A stretch of 64,000 bases of DNA. Source: Bacteroidia bacterium (lineage in GTDB: Bacteria; Bacteroidota; Ignavibacteria; SZUA-365). Under the pieces are notes generated by a model. The model saw only the letters and a program-made list of their open reading frames with translations. It did not search any database and was not told where the DNA came from. The DNA is taken from the NCBI GenBank assembly GCA_027493955.1, contig JAOSJT010000001.1:3149131-3213130 (forward strand). Direction: 5' to 3'. Below are positions 52,498 to 62,473 of the stretch, one piece after another. The position numbers and the translations under genes were made by a program. Every line of letters begins with the position of its first letter. Within the stretch, counting starts at the first letter, position 1.

Positions 52498-53298
52498 ATG
52501 AAATACGTTGTTGCTCCTCTCCTGTTGTTCCTGCTCCTGGTATATCCCGCCACGGCGCAGGATGACGCTACCCGCCTCCGCGAGGTGTTCCGCTCCTTCG
52601 GCTACGACGGCACGTTTATTCTTTCGCCCCTCGAGGGCGAGGCTATGGTGCGCGTGAATCCGGAGCGTTGCGGTCAAGCGGTGATCCCAGCATCCACGTT
52701 CAAGATACCGAACTCCTGCATTGCGCTCGAGACCGGCGTCATCAACGGCATACATGACACCTTGCGATGGGATGGCAAGAGGAAGAGCTTTCGCTCGTGG
52801 GAGGAGGACATGGATATGTCCATGGCCTTTCAGCGGTCCTGCGTCTGGTTTTACCAGGAGCTCGCGCGGCGCATCGGGTCACGGACGATGGGCCAGTGGC
52901 TGGACCGGCTCGATTATGGAAACCGGAGCATCGGAGGAGGCATCGACCGTTTCTGGCTGGACGGGAAGATGCGCATTTCTCCGGACCAGCAGATCGCCTT
53001 TTTACGAAAGTTGTTCACCGATGCTCTGCCATTCAAACCCGAGGTCATGCGGCAGGTACGCGACCTGATGGTGCTGGAGCGCGGCGAGCATCACATCCTG
53101 TATGGAAAGACCGGTTGGGGCATTATTGACAATGTCCACTACGGTTGGCTCGTCGGCGCGGTGGATGTCAAAGGCGGGCTATGGGTGTACGCAACCTTGC
53201 TGGTGAAACACAATGCGGACGCATCAACGTTTCCGCAGGCGCGGTATGACGTGACCCGCGCATTGTTACGCGAGGCCAGGTTGTTACCGCGCGAATGA
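52498..53298 (+). CDS. Class D (OXA-type) beta-lactamase
   Basis: 266 residues with a signal peptide (1-20). All class D motifs: Ser66-x-x-Lys69 in ASTFKIPNS, Ser114-x-Val116 in RSCVWFY, Tyr140-Gly-Asn in LDYGN, Lys204-Thr-Gly in YGKTGW, and the FW pair near 152. The Lys69 would be carboxylated. It should hydrolyse penicillins in the periplasm. No mobile element flanks it; it is embedded in a three-gene operon of like codon use, so it is probably intrinsic. Confidence 0.96.
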   Translation: MKYVVAPLLLFLLLVYPATAQDDATRLREVFRSFGYDGTFILSPLEGEAMVRVNPERCGQAVIPASTFKIPNSCIALETGVINGIHDTLRWDGKRKSFRSWEEDMDMSMAFQRSCVWFYQELARRIGSRTMGQWLDRLDYGNRSIGGGIDRFWLDGKMRISPDQQIAFLRKLFTDALPFKPEVMRQVRDLMVLERGEHHILYGKTGWGIIDNVHYGWLVGAVDVKGGLWVYATLLVKHNADASTFPQARYDVTRALLREARLLPRE

Positions 53299-53355
53299 CG
53301 CACGCGGATCCGTCGCGAGCCACGATACACTTCGGTTCCGGGACTTGCGGCGAGG

Positions 53356-53709
53356 TTAAAAATTTCCCTTGAATCCCTTCGCCTTGAAATAGGAGGCCAC
53401 TGTCTCGCGATGGTCGCCTTGAATTTCAATGGTATCGTTTTTTACCGTACCGCCCGAGCCGCAGCGCGTTTTCAGCTCGCGCGCGAATTGCTCGAGGTCG
53501 GCGGTGGTATGGAAAAAGCCCTTCACGACTGTGACCCCTTTGCCTTTACGGCCTTTCTTCTCGAGTTGTATCAGCAGCTTTGCGAGGCGCAGGGCCCGGT
53601 CAGTCTTCGCTTCAGGTATTGTGTCCGGAGATTCTTGCGGAGCTTCGTAAGCACCCTCCGAAAAAAGTTTACCGAGGTCCGCCAGATCACCGAGAGTGTG
53701 TTTCGCCAT
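53356..53709 (-). CDS. SUI1/YciH family translation factor
   Basis: 117 residues from ATG 53709. The eIF1/SUI1 fold is at residues 45-117: KKGRKGKGVTVVKGF, LKTRCGSGGTVKND and EIQGDHRETVASYF. Bacterial YciH resembles eIF1 and affects start-codon fidelity. The N-terminal 40 residues are variable. The upstream open frame to 53844 was not used. Confidence 0.94.
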   Translation of the reverse strand: MAKHTLGDLADLGKLFSEGAYEAPQESPDTIPEAKTDRALRLAKLLIQLEKKGRKGKGVTVVKGFFHTTADLEQFARELKTRCGSGGTVKNDTIEIQGDHRETVASYFKAKGFKGNF

Positions 53710-54072
53710 TGTCCTTATCCATGCCTTGTCCTGCAGCAAGGTAGCATTTTCGTCAGGGAATCGCGAGCGCGGGCGGCGGTGGATGCGATGCGGTATTCCT
53801 GCACGCTCACGGCATCGGCTTCGTGCAGCGGGTACTGCGGACACAAATCTCTCACCTTTTTTATGCTAACAGAATCCTGACACAGGTATAGCGGTATCCT
53901 TACAGGTCGCTAACATAGCTGTGCCATATTACCGTACCCTCCCAAAAGAGCGAAAAGGTGAGGGGTGGTGTTCAATCAGTGTTTCCTTCCTCTACGCGGC
54001 CCCCACCTCCGCACACCGCCCCTCAATTTTTACCCCTCCCTTTGTCAACGCTATTGCGTAATTTCCGGATGT

Positions 54073-56850
54073 ATGCGGGTCAGAACACGTACACTCCACA
54101 CACTCATCGCCTGTATTGCGTTGATGAGCTCCGGTGCCGCGCAGCAGCATCCGTTCACGCGTTACGGCACATCGGATGGACTCGTCCAAAATTACATCAC
54201 CGGTATCACACAGGATCACCGCGGCTTTCTGTGGATAGCGACGGGCGACGCCGGATTGTCGCGTTTCGACGGCCGCGAGTTTGTATCCTTCGACGCACAC
54301 AATGCCGCCGTACCGGGCGTCGTGACGGCGCTGACCACGGATGGGGGTAATCACCTGTTCGTGGCGGGGCCCGACGGCGTGCGCTGTCTCCGTCTGGGTA
54401 TGGACATGAACGATCAGGCGGACTCGGCATTGAACAGATACCTGCGTCCCGTGCGGGGACCGATTCGGGAAATGTACATGCGCCCGAACCGCGAATTGTA
54501 CATCGGCGGTGACGACTACGCATGGCTTTTCCGTCTGCGGGATTCCACGCTTCGCCTGACACCGGTATCGCCGCTCCGGTACAGCTATCTCACGCAGGAC
54601 TATCCCGGCACCGAGGTCCGCGGAATGAGCAGAGACTGCCGCAAGCGCATCTGGCTGGCCACGGACAGAGGTCTCATCATGCATGACGACGCGGGGGGAG
54701 TGCGCTACGGCAATTCCAACGGACTTGGGAATGAGAACGTGCTCAGTGTGTTTTGCGACAATGAGGGAAACATCTGGGCCGGCACGGTGGATGGCTTGTT
54801 CCGGTTCACGCCGGACCGCATCATCAATTATCTCCCCGGAAAGGAGCTTGACGCGCGAGCGCGCGGCGTGTGGAGCGTGCTGTCCACCCGCGAGCATGTG
54901 CTGTGGATCGGCACAATTGGCGGGGGTCTGACGCGGCTGTTCAGCGGAGAGAGCCGCACCTTCAGCGTCAGAGACGGTCTTCCGTCCGATGACGTCTCCG
55001 CGCTGCTGGAACTCCCCGACGGCGGCATACTCGTGGGAACGAGCAATGGTCTGGCCCATGTCCGCGGCGACAGAATTGCCTCCATGGATGCGCTGATTCC
55101 CCTGCCGGATCACCGTGTGGAGGCAATGTATCGCAGCAGCGACGGCAGATACTGGATAGCGACGCATAGCGGCCTCGCGGTCTGGAACGGCGAGCAGACC
55201 AGAGTGTACACCAGGAATGATGGCTTGCCCAGTGATCGTATCAGTTCCATTGCGGAGGATCCCTTCGGCTTCATGTGGATAGGGACGCATTCCGGCGTGG
55301 CACGTATCAACCTGCGGAGCGGCAATGTGCTGGCGGTCCGGAGCGTCGGCAGTGTCCATGTCGTATGCCTGTATGTCGATGCACAGGATCGCGTATGGAT
55401 AGGGACGGTCGGCGCTGGTATTATTTGTCACGATAACAACAGCAGTCAGATCAGCCAGATCAGTCGCGAAGACGGCTTGGCGGGGAACACCGTGTATTTC
55501 ATAAGCGCCGATGCACACGGGTCGCTCTACTTCGGTACCAACAACGGAATCAGCGTGCTGCCGGCCGCTTCCATCGACTACCTCGTGAATGATGGCACGA
55601 TGCGATACGGCGGCGGCATAGATCCGGCCATCGTGAAATCCATACTGCGCTCGCAGGCGCTGCATACACTGAACACACGCACCGGTCTCGCCGGGGACGA
55701 AATGAATTCCGGGGCCGTGTTTCGCGACACCAACGGCCGCATGTGGTTCGGTGCCATGGGAGGTCTCTCCTGCTTTCAGCCGCAGAAACCACCCAGATTG
55801 ACAAGCTGGAGCTACCCTGACTGCCGCGAAGCAGCCGCGTCGCGCGTCGCGCAACGCATCTGGATAGTCGAAGTGCAGATCAACGATACGCTCAGCGACC
55901 GGCGAGGAAGCATCACACTCGGGCCCAACGATCGCGTGCTCCGCGTCCGCGTTCTGACGCCCGCCTTTCGCAATCCGGGGAGTGTGCGTTTCCTGTACAA
56001 ACTCGAGGGCCTCGATTACACCTGGCACTCATCCAGTGACGGAGAGATACTCTTCACGGCGATACCGTCTGGCGACTACCGTCTGCTGCTCCGCGCGAAC
56101 GTCGGTGAAGGACACTGGACGCCGGAGCATGTACTGTTGACGCTTTCCGTCAAGCCGCCTTTCTCCGAAACAGTCTGGTTCTGGCTTCTGCTCCTGCTGC
56201 TCGCAAGCGGCCTGGGCGCGGGGATGATGCACTGGCGTTCCCGCAAACAGCTGGAGATGGAAAGGATGCGCATCCGCATTGCATCCGATCTGCACGACGA
56301 CATCGGCGCATCGCTCGGTACCATCTCGTTGCTGAGCGATCTCGAAAAGAGGCGCGGGGATGCCGACACCAGTGGAAATCTGAGCACCATCGGAATCCTT
56401 GCGCGACGCTGTGTGCAGGACATGAGCGACATCGTGTGGTCGGTGAATCCCGCACACGACAGCATGGCGGGTTTTGCCGAACGCCTGCGTGCGACAGCCG
56501 ATGAACTCTCGAACGCCAGCGGCATCCCTGTCTCAACGGAAACGATGGGAATCCGACCTGATATCCGTCTCGATGCATCCGCACGTCGCGCGCTCATGTT
56601 GATCGCGAAGGAAGCGCTGTACAACGCGGTGCGCCATTCCGGGGCAAAGCACATCGCCGTCACTGTGAAAAAACAGCGGCAGCATTGGACTCTCAGCGTG
56701 ACCGACGACGGGCATGGCTTCGATCCCGCTGCGCAACGGTCAGGGAATGGCTTACGCAATATCGAACGGCGCGCACATGCCGTCGGATGGGAATTCGCGA
56801 TCGCATCTTCTCCTGTCGGTACAACATTGACTCTGCATTTCGTACTCTAA
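54073..56850 (+). CDS. Two-component regulator propeller sensor histidine kinase
   Basis: 925 residues from ATG 54073. Signal peptide (LHTLIACIALMSSGAAQ), then two seven-bladed regulator-propeller arrays (about 30-620; blades marked by GLLWIAT-like GFLWIATGDAG, NIWAGTVDGL, LWIGTIGGGLTRL, FMWIGTHSG), a Y_Y_Y domain (about 640-695), one transmembrane helix (VWFWLLLLLLASGLGAGM), HisKA_3 with phosphoacceptor His741 in SDLHDDIGAS, and HATPase_c (ALYNAVRHSG, DDGHGFD, GNGLRNIERRA). A HisKA_3 kinase should phosphorylate a LuxR-type regulator; none is adjacent. Signal likely an extracellular glycan or other ligand. The gene lies 13 bp before the class V aminotransferase. Confidence 0.94.
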   Translation: MRVRTRTLHTLIACIALMSSGAAQQHPFTRYGTSDGLVQNYITGITQDHRGFLWIATGDAGLSRFDGREFVSFDAHNAAVPGVVTALTTDGGNHLFVAGPDGVRCLRLGMDMNDQADSALNRYLRPVRGPIREMYMRPNRELYIGGDDYAWLFRLRDSTLRLTPVSPLRYSYLTQDYPGTEVRGMSRDCRKRIWLATDRGLIMHDDAGGVRYGNSNGLGNENVLSVFCDNEGNIWAGTVDGLFRFTPDRIINYLPGKELDARARGVWSVLSTREHVLWIGTIGGGLTRLFSGESRTFSVRDGLPSDDVSALLELPDGGILVGTSNGLAHVRGDRIASMDALIPLPDHRVEAMYRSSDGRYWIATHSGLAVWNGEQTRVYTRNDGLPSDRISSIAEDPFGFMWIGTHSGVARINLRSGNVLAVRSVGSVHVVCLYVDAQDRVWIGTVGAGIICHDNNSSQISQISREDGLAGNTVYFISADAHGSLYFGTNNGISVLPAASIDYLVNDGTMRYGGGIDPAIVKSILRSQALHTLNTRTGLAGDEMNSGAVFRDTNGRMWFGAMGGLSCFQPQKPPRLTSWSYPDCREAAASRVAQRIWIVEVQINDTLSDRRGSITLGPNDRVLRVRVLTPAFRNPGSVRFLYKLEGLDYTWHSSSDGEILFTAIPSGDYRLLLRANVGEGHWTPEHVLLTLSVKPPFSETVWFWLLLLLLASGLGAGMMHWRSRKQLEMERMRIRIASDLHDDIGASLGTISLLSDLEKRRGDADTSGNLSTIGILARRCVQDMSDIVWSVNPAHDSMAGFAERLRATADELSNASGIPVSTETMGIRPDIRLDASARRALMLIAKEALYNAVRHSGAKHIAVTVKKQRQHWTLSVTDDGHGFDPAAQRSGNGLRNIERRAHAVGWEFAIASSPVGTTLTLHFVL

Positions 56851-56863
56851 TACCGGAATTCCT

Positions 56864-57991
56864 ATGACACTCGACTCCATCCGCGAACACTTTCCGTATC
56901 TGAAATCCGGACGCATCTACTTGAATCATGCGGCGACATCCCCCTGGTCTTCCACCATGGAGCAGGAAGTCCTGCGTTTCATTGATCTGCGCGCCCGCGG
57001 CGATATAGAGATCTATCCTGAAACGATGCACATCATTACCGAAACCCGCGCATGGGTGGCGGAAATGATCGGCTGCGACGCAGGGGATCTCAGCTTCGCG
57101 CTGAATACCTCCGAGGGACTGAACATCCTTGCCGCGGGGCTCGACTGGAAGCACGGAGATCATATCGTCCTCGTGGATCAGGAATTCCCCGCGAACATTT
57201 ATCCCTTTCTGAATCTCCGGCGTCATGGTGTTGACGTCAGTATAGTGGCGCAACGGAACGGCAGCGTCGCACTCGAGGACATCGAGGCCGCGATGACAGC
57301 GCGTACGCGCCTCGTCGCGGTGAGCTGGGTACAGTTTCTTTCCGGCTCCGTCATCGATCTGGCGCAGCTCCGGGCGCTGTGCGAGCGCCGGGGCGCCCTG
57401 CTGAGCGTGGACGCGATTCAGGGTATCGGAGCGATACGTCTCGATCTTCGGACGACACCGGTGGACTTTCTCTCGGCCGGCGTACAGAAATGGCAGATGG
57501 GTCCGCAGGGTGTGGGCATCGTGTACACTTCGGCGCGGGTACGGGACATGCTTCAGCAGGCGGTTGTGGGATGGATCAACGTCAAAAACGCCTGGGATTT
57601 CTTCGACTACACGCTCGACCTGCTGGATGACGCACGCCGATACGAAAGCGGGACGTACAACTCCATCGGCATCACCGGATATCGCGGCGCGTTGCGCTTG
57701 TTCCGTGAGGTCGGACATCATCGGGTGGAAGAACTGGTGCGGGCCAACGCGACGCATGCCTGGCAACGCGCCAGGGAAATGGGTCTCGGGCTCATCACGC
57801 CGGAGGAGCCATCACGGCGCGCAGGCATTGTCACCTTCCGGCTTCCGGACGCGGATCGCATACAGCAGCAACTTCAGCAGCGCGGGATCACCGTATCCGC
57901 CCGCGTCGGACACCTCCGCGTATCGCCGCATTTTTATAACACCACGGAGGAAATAGACGCATGCTTCGACGCGATCACTGCGTTGATGTGA
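56864..57991 (+). CDS. Class V aminotransferase (cysteine desulfurase-like)
   Basis: 375 residues. PLP-binding: SFALNTSEGLNILAAGL, VSWVQFLSGSVIDLAQL, LSVDAIQGIGAI (Asp), and AGVQKWQMGPQG with PLP Lys209. YLNHAATSPW at the start is family-typical. The catalytic Cys loop of SufS/IscS is not seen, so it may be an isopenicillin epimerase-like or selenocysteine-lyase-like member. Begins 13 bp after the histidine kinase gene. Confidence 0.9.
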   Translation: MTLDSIREHFPYLKSGRIYLNHAATSPWSSTMEQEVLRFIDLRARGDIEIYPETMHIITETRAWVAEMIGCDAGDLSFALNTSEGLNILAAGLDWKHGDHIVLVDQEFPANIYPFLNLRRHGVDVSIVAQRNGSVALEDIEAAMTARTRLVAVSWVQFLSGSVIDLAQLRALCERRGALLSVDAIQGIGAIRLDLRTTPVDFLSAGVQKWQMGPQGVGIVYTSARVRDMLQQAVVGWINVKNAWDFFDYTLDLLDDARRYESGTYNSIGITGYRGALRLFREVGHHRVEELVRANATHAWQRAREMGLGLITPEEPSRRAGIVTFRLPDADRIQQQLQQRGITVSARVGHLRVSPHFYNTTEEIDACFDAITALM

Positions 57992-58233
57992 CGCACCGGT
58001 CGCAAAGGGAAATGGGTCCGCGGATATCACGGATTGAAGCGGATTCTCGTGGAGGAAGGGTTGAGGGAGATGTAGCAAAAGATTTCCGGTATCAGGCCCC
58101 GAACAGTTCCTCCGTGCATATCCACATTCCATCCCTGAAATCTGTGCACCAACGCGGAGCGGATCACCACGATATGTATGGATTGTCACGGATTGATTTT
58201 TCGAGACGTTACCCGCGATCGGTCATCCGGCTC
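57992..58233. repeat. Diverged CGCGGAT-type repeats
   Basis: CGCGGAT, CACGGATTG, GCGGATTC and ACGCGGAGCGGATC elements at 58018-58060 and 58150-58200 recall the array at 15757-15925, in weaker form. No gene is recognised. Confidence 0.6.
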
Positions 58234-59433
58234 TCACACAGGCTTGGCGGATGTGAGCACGTATAGCGGAATTTCTGCCGGACATCCGATGCGATACGGA
58301 AACCAGTGTCCGGCCCCCGCCGAAACGAACAACTTCGCGCCATCCTTTTCATACAGACCCCACATATATTTCTCCGGATTGAGTGCGTACAGCACGCTGC
58401 GACCGTTGAAGCCGATTTGTCCGCCGTGCGTGTGGCCGGCGAGCGTCAATTCCACGCCCCGTTTCGCGGCGGCATCGAACGCCATCGGGCGATGCGTCAT
58501 CAGCACTCTGAACGCGCCATCGCCCGCATCGCGCAACGCCGCGTCAATCGAGCGCTCAAAGAACTGCGCGGGCATGCGGCGCATGGACTTCGGATCGTCA
58601 ATACCTGCGATGTGCAGGCGTGCGTTTCCGACGGTGAGTTCCGTGCCGCTGTTGAACAACAGTGGAATCGGACCTCGTTCGTACGCGCGCAGTATTTCCT
58701 GAATCCCGCGAAAGTATTCGTGATTGCCGAGCGTTGCATAGCTGCCGTATGTGGAGGGAATCTGGGCCGCGATACGGAGGGCGTCGAGGTACGTAGCGGC
58801 CTCGTCGGAGAAATCGCCGGTGATGAGCACCAGATCGGGCTTCATCGCGGCTGCGTCACGCGCCATGTCCTCCAAATCCTCCAAGCCGATGAAAAAGCCA
58901 ATATGGACATCCGATATATGCAGGATACGTAAACCTTCCAGCTCCAGGGGCAGAGAGGGATACGGCAATGGTACCACCGGGAAGCGTGGCGGAAGATACC
59001 CGTTCGCCAATCCCTTCGCTCCGGCGGAGATGGCAAGAGCGGGAAACACCGCCGCCGTGGTCGTCAGCAGACGCCGACGGCCCGCGAGGACCGGCTCTTC
59101 TTTCATCCGCTTGTGCGTCACCCAATGCCGTACTCTGTCCGCAACGTGCAACAATCCGGAGAAGGGCAGAGAAAGCATCAATGCCACCCCGAGCACGAAA
59201 ATCGCCGCCGCCGCAGTGGCTCCGACTGCGACTATCAGTTCCACCCCGCTCAATATGCCGAGCGTCCAAACCAGCACGCTGATACTGCCCGCGACAGGTA
59301 CACCCCATGACAACCGCCGCACCCACAGGTGCGCCCACCAGTCGCGGTGCAGCGCACGCAACAAGAAAATCTCGATGAGACTCAGGAGTGCGATCGTGAT
59401 GGTGGTGAAGATAACCGGGAAAAAAGGACGCAT
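58234..59433 (-). CDS. Membrane-anchored metallophosphoesterase (YkuE/YaeI-like)
   Basis: 399 residues from ATG 59433. Three to four transmembrane helices lie in the first 110 residues, followed by a twin-arginine-like GRRRLLTTTAAVF. Catalytic motifs of calcineurin-like phosphoesterases: HISDVHIG, LITGDFSDE, LGNHEYF, LMTHRP and LAGHTHGGQ, binding two metals. YkuE-type enzymes face the outside and may cleave UDP-2,3-diacylglucosamine or other lipids. ATG at 59463 is possible. Confidence 0.93.
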   Translation of the reverse strand: MRPFFPVIFTTITIALLSLIEIFLLRALHRDWWAHLWVRRLSWGVPVAGSISVLVWTLGILSGVELIVAVGATAAAAIFVLGVALMLSLPFSGLLHVADRVRHWVTHKRMKEEPVLAGRRRLLTTTAAVFPALAISAGAKGLANGYLPPRFPVVPLPYPSLPLELEGLRILHISDVHIGFFIGLEDLEDMARDAAAMKPDLVLITGDFSDEAATYLDALRIAAQIPSTYGSYATLGNHEYFRGIQEILRAYERGPIPLLFNSGTELTVGNARLHIAGIDDPKSMRRMPAQFFERSIDAALRDAGDGAFRVLMTHRPMAFDAAAKRGVELTLAGHTHGGQIGFNGRSVLYALNPEKYMWGLYEKDGAKLFVSAGAGHWFPYRIGCPAEIPLYVLTSAKPV

Positions 59434-59602
59434 CGGAACTGCTCTTCCAAACCGATAGTACAAAAGAAATGGCCCGAAATACGGGAAAAAGGCGTATTTT
59501 TCACAAAAGAGCGGCGTAGTTCTTGATTGGCACCTCTCTTATCACTACCATTGCAAGTGCCCCAAAGCTACGCCCTTCGACCACAGCTTAACGAGAGATA
59601 AC

Positions 59603-60619
59603 ATGAAACAATTCCTTTCCCTCCTCGCTCTGCTTGTTCTCATCCTCGTGCTCCTGCCTGCGCGCACTGTTGCGCAGAAAACCTACGTGTACGCGGCGCT
59701 GACGGACGAAGGCAACATCGCGAAAATTGATCCGGCCATCAATAAACTCATTCAGCGTATTCAGGTTGGTCGTGAGCCCGTCTCCGTTGCACTCAATGCG
59801 GACAAAAGCCGCCTCTACGTCAGCAACACCGGCGATATCACCGTGTCCATCGTGGACCTCAAGGACGATCGCGTCGCGCAGGTGCTTCGTCTGCCGGTCA
59901 ACCGCCGCGGGATTTATTCCGGCGTGCTGATACGCAACTGGGAAGGCACGCGCATCTACGTTGCCGAACGGTCCGAAACGCCCGACACCGACGTGCGCGT
60001 GTATGTCATCGATACGCAGAAGGAACTCGTCATCGGTCAGTTCGAGGCGGGGAAAAACATCACCGCGCTCGCCGTCACCGGTGACGGTACGAAAATATAC
60101 GTCACGAATGCCGGCAGCGGAATCGGTGTGTTCGACGCCCAGACGTATCAGCGCGTTGCGACCATTCCGGCTGTGGACGGTTTCGCGGGCACACTGACCG
60201 GCGTGGCCTGTAGTCCCACTGCCAACCTCGCCTATGCGTCCTACGGACCGGCAAACAAAATTCAGATCATCGACACCGGCAGCGACAAGCAGACGAGCGT
60301 TCTCGACATGCCCAAGTACCACACCGGGTCGCAGAAGGACATCATTTTCAGTCCCGACGGCCGCTATGCCTTCGTGATCAATCACAAGAATGTGTTCAAG
60401 GATATTGACGGTATCAACGTCATCGACGCCGCCAAGAACGAAGTCATCAAAATCTTCAACTCGGGCGAAGTGATGAAAGGGCTTGCAGTGACAGAGGATA
60501 ACAAGATCGCCTATATCGCGTCGAAGGACCTCAAGTGGTACTCCCTCGTCACCCTCGAGCATATCCGGTCCATCTCCCTGCGCACCACCCTCGGCGGCAT
60601 TGCTGTCGTCAGCAGATGA
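59603..60619 (+). CDS. Secreted YncE/YVTN-type beta-propeller protein
   Basis: 338 residues. Signal peptide (LSLLALLVLILVLLPARTVAQ). YVTN-like repeats: RLYVSNTGDITVSIVDL, RIYVAERSE, KIYVTNAGSGIGVFD, and YAFVINHKN mark the blades of a seven-bladed propeller. These proteins bind DNA, cell wall or other ligands in the periplasm; specific role unknown. A terminator-like hairpin follows. Confidence 0.93.
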   Translation: MKQFLSLLALLVLILVLLPARTVAQKTYVYAALTDEGNIAKIDPAINKLIQRIQVGREPVSVALNADKSRLYVSNTGDITVSIVDLKDDRVAQVLRLPVNRRGIYSGVLIRNWEGTRIYVAERSETPDTDVRVYVIDTQKELVIGQFEAGKNITALAVTGDGTKIYVTNAGSGIGVFDAQTYQRVATIPAVDGFAGTLTGVACSPTANLAYASYGPANKIQIIDTGSDKQTSVLDMPKYHTGSQKDIIFSPDGRYAFVINHKNVFKDIDGINVIDAAKNEVIKIFNSGEVMKGLAVTEDNKIAYIASKDLKWYSLVTLEHIRSISLRTTLGGIAVVSR

Positions 60620-60671
60620 TTGCTTCGTAGAATCAGCGCACCCCCGGGTACGCTGGAACCGACCATGGATT

Positions 60672-60710
60672 TCGCGATCGCGGCATGCATAACAGCTGCC
60701 TCGATCGCGA
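60672..60710 (+). terminator. Hairpin terminator
   Basis: TCGCGATCG pairs with CGATCGCGA over a 21-base loop, followed by TTTCATTTT, 50 bp after the propeller gene stop. Confidence 0.7.
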
Positions 60711-61061
60711 TTTCATTTTATCCGCCGGGTGCGCGCAAGCTCCTGTTGTATGCGGTGAAGGACTGATCCTTTTTTTATTTCGTTGCGATGCATCGGAAAG
60801 CGAAAATGGGTGCTTGTTTTCCATGAGCGCGAGGCACTCCCGTGCGCTTTGGGCCCTGCATGCTTGTCGGGGGGCATGAATTGCCCACCTGTGATGCAAA
60901 TGTGGAGCTTCATGGAACGCCCACCGTGATATTCAGGGAGTGGAAGCAACGCAAAGACGCAAGGGCGCAAAGACGCAGAGAAAGGATGCGATGCCTGGAA
61001 TCCTGCAATTTGTGCTGAATTCCTCCCTCACTCAGGCAATATTTGTGCTCTTGCATTGAAT
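60711..61061. other. Intergenic with orphan repeat unit
   Basis: No gene. A lone copy of the 37-bp unit is at about 60901-60926 (GTGGAGCTTCATGGAACG then CCCACC). 60955-60985 has GCAAAGACGCAAGGGCG-type low-complexity DNA. Confidence 0.75.
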
Positions 61062-61343
61062 GTGGGAGCTTCATGGAACGCCCACTTTTGCAGCATATGT
61101 GGGAGCTTCATGGAACGCCCACTTTTGCAGCACATGTGGGAGCTTCATGGAACGCCCACTTTTGCAGCACATGTGGGAGCTTCATGGAACGCCCACTTTC
61201 GCAGCACATGTGGGAGCTTCATGAAACGCCCACTTTTGCAGCGCATGTGGGAGCCTCATGAATCGCCCACTTTTGCAGCACATGTGGGAGCTTCATGAAA
61301 CGCCCACTTTTGCAACACAGTGGGAGCTTCATGGAACGCCCAC
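61062..61343. repeat. 37-bp hairpin repeat, array 1 (8 units)
   Basis: Units begin at 61062, 61099, 61136, 61173, 61210, 61247, 61284 and 61320, i.e. head to tail with a 37-bp period (last step 36). Each starts GTGGGAGCTTCATG and then GAACGCCCAC, so GTGGG pairs with CCCAC and TTC with GAA around an ATG loop. The linker is TTTTGCAGCACAT or close. Substitutions are few (GAA to AAA, CTT to CCT). No spacers, so not CRISPR. Confidence 0.97.
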
Positions 61344-61490
61344 TAGCACAGTTCATGGAGAATATCTACTGCAGCGGATCTTTCTCAGCGTACTGGAGGA
61401 TGTTGGAGGAGGTCAGCGAAAATGGGATTGCGATGTAGTACGGGACATGCTATGTTGAACTTTCATCATCGATATATAGGGAAACACTTC

Positions 61491-62156
61491 ATGATGATCT
61501 CAAGAACATATTCCACGCATCGCTGTATATGGCATGACTACTCCTCACCAGGCTGGTACTATCTCGAGTTTCGCACGCGTCTGGGCAGGGAAATCTTCGG
61601 CGACGGACAAGATCGGAATGCAGATCAGAACGAATGCCGTAGCATCGTGGAGACTGTCGCATCTACCCTACCTGATCGGTATCCTGAGGCTCGAGTCGAC
61701 ACCATTACAGTGTTACCCGCATCAGCGCATATCCTGCTGCAAGTGTTAACGCACCGTAACATCGGACATTGTCAGAATTTCGCCTCGTATGACGAATGGT
61801 GGAATCACAGACGAACGATGACGGTACCGTTGATCGCTGGTTATTTCGAGACGCATACCGGAATTTCGATCAATACAATCCATGATACGCCAGGAGAGCG
61901 GGTTTGGGAGAGACGGTTTGGTGATCGCATCCTAAAGGATGAGTATTCCGTGTCTCTTGTTAGAGATCTCATGCGTGGTGATCCAGACGGTAGGATAGCC
62001 GCGATGTGTTTTAAAAGTTATCGACGAGGCAAGAGCAACAAACCGACGTTGTGGTCTGAATTGCTTGATGCTCTCGTGCGAACAAGAATATGGATACCAC
62101 CTTTTACCTATGATCCGGATTTATTGGCATCGTATAAAGCCCCGCTAAAACCCTGA
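61491..62156 (+). CDS. Y1-transposase/RAYT-like protein, catalytic residues changed
   Basis: 221 residues from ATG 61491 (in-frame ATGs at 61422 and 61452 are possible). It aligns by eye with REP-associated tyrosine transposases (IS200/IS605 Y1 fold): WYYLEFRTRLGREIFGD matches the first strands; TVLPASAHILLQV stands for the usual MPNHVHLLV; GERVWERRFGDRILKDEYS stands for the VWQRSFHDHVIRDE type; then LVRDLMRGDP stands for YIxxNP. At the HUH motif the first His is Ser78 with only His80 kept, and the catalytic Tyr position of YIxxNP is not a Tyr. So it may bind repeat hairpins without transposing. Codon use is more AT-rich than its neighbours. It lies between two arrays of a hairpin repeat. Confidence 0.72.
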   Translation: MMISRTYSTHRCIWHDYSSPGWYYLEFRTRLGREIFGDGQDRNADQNECRSIVETVASTLPDRYPEARVDTITVLPASAHILLQVLTHRNIGHCQNFASYDEWWNHRRTMTVPLIAGYFETHTGISINTIHDTPGERVWERRFGDRILKDEYSVSLVRDLMRGDPDGRIAAMCFKSYRRGKSNKPTLWSELLDALVRTRIWIPPFTYDPDLLASYKAPLKP

Positions 62157-62473
62157 TGATGGCAGCGATTCCAATCATCGAGCGTTTTCCTGTTGACTAG
62201 CAGTCGGTTGCTCGGTGGTAGTACTGTACCTTTCCGCGATATGCATCAACCAGTTGTGTTGGCAACACCCTCGAGGTTTCGCTCCGATATGTTGCTCAGA
62301 TCGGGTGGGGATCACCGATCACTATCGTCAGAGTGCACCGTCCTCATTGTTATTATCTTTCAGGATACCCATCGTTTCCTCATGGGAGGGCGAGTCATGA
62401 AACTCCCATGTTCTTTTTTGTACCTACGTGGATGGTCACAGATGTGTGCGGAGTTTTGGCGGGCTCCATTACT
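62157..62473. other. Spacer with degenerate hairpin copy
   Basis: No gene recognised. At 62382-62410 ATGGGAG and CTCCCAT bracket a GAGTCATGAAA core, a diverged unit in which both stem arms have changed together. Confidence 0.7.

Noticed and set aside
52498-53298. Recently acquired resistance gene
   Set aside because: No IS, integron site or base-composition break flanks the beta-lactamase; it sits in a tight operon.
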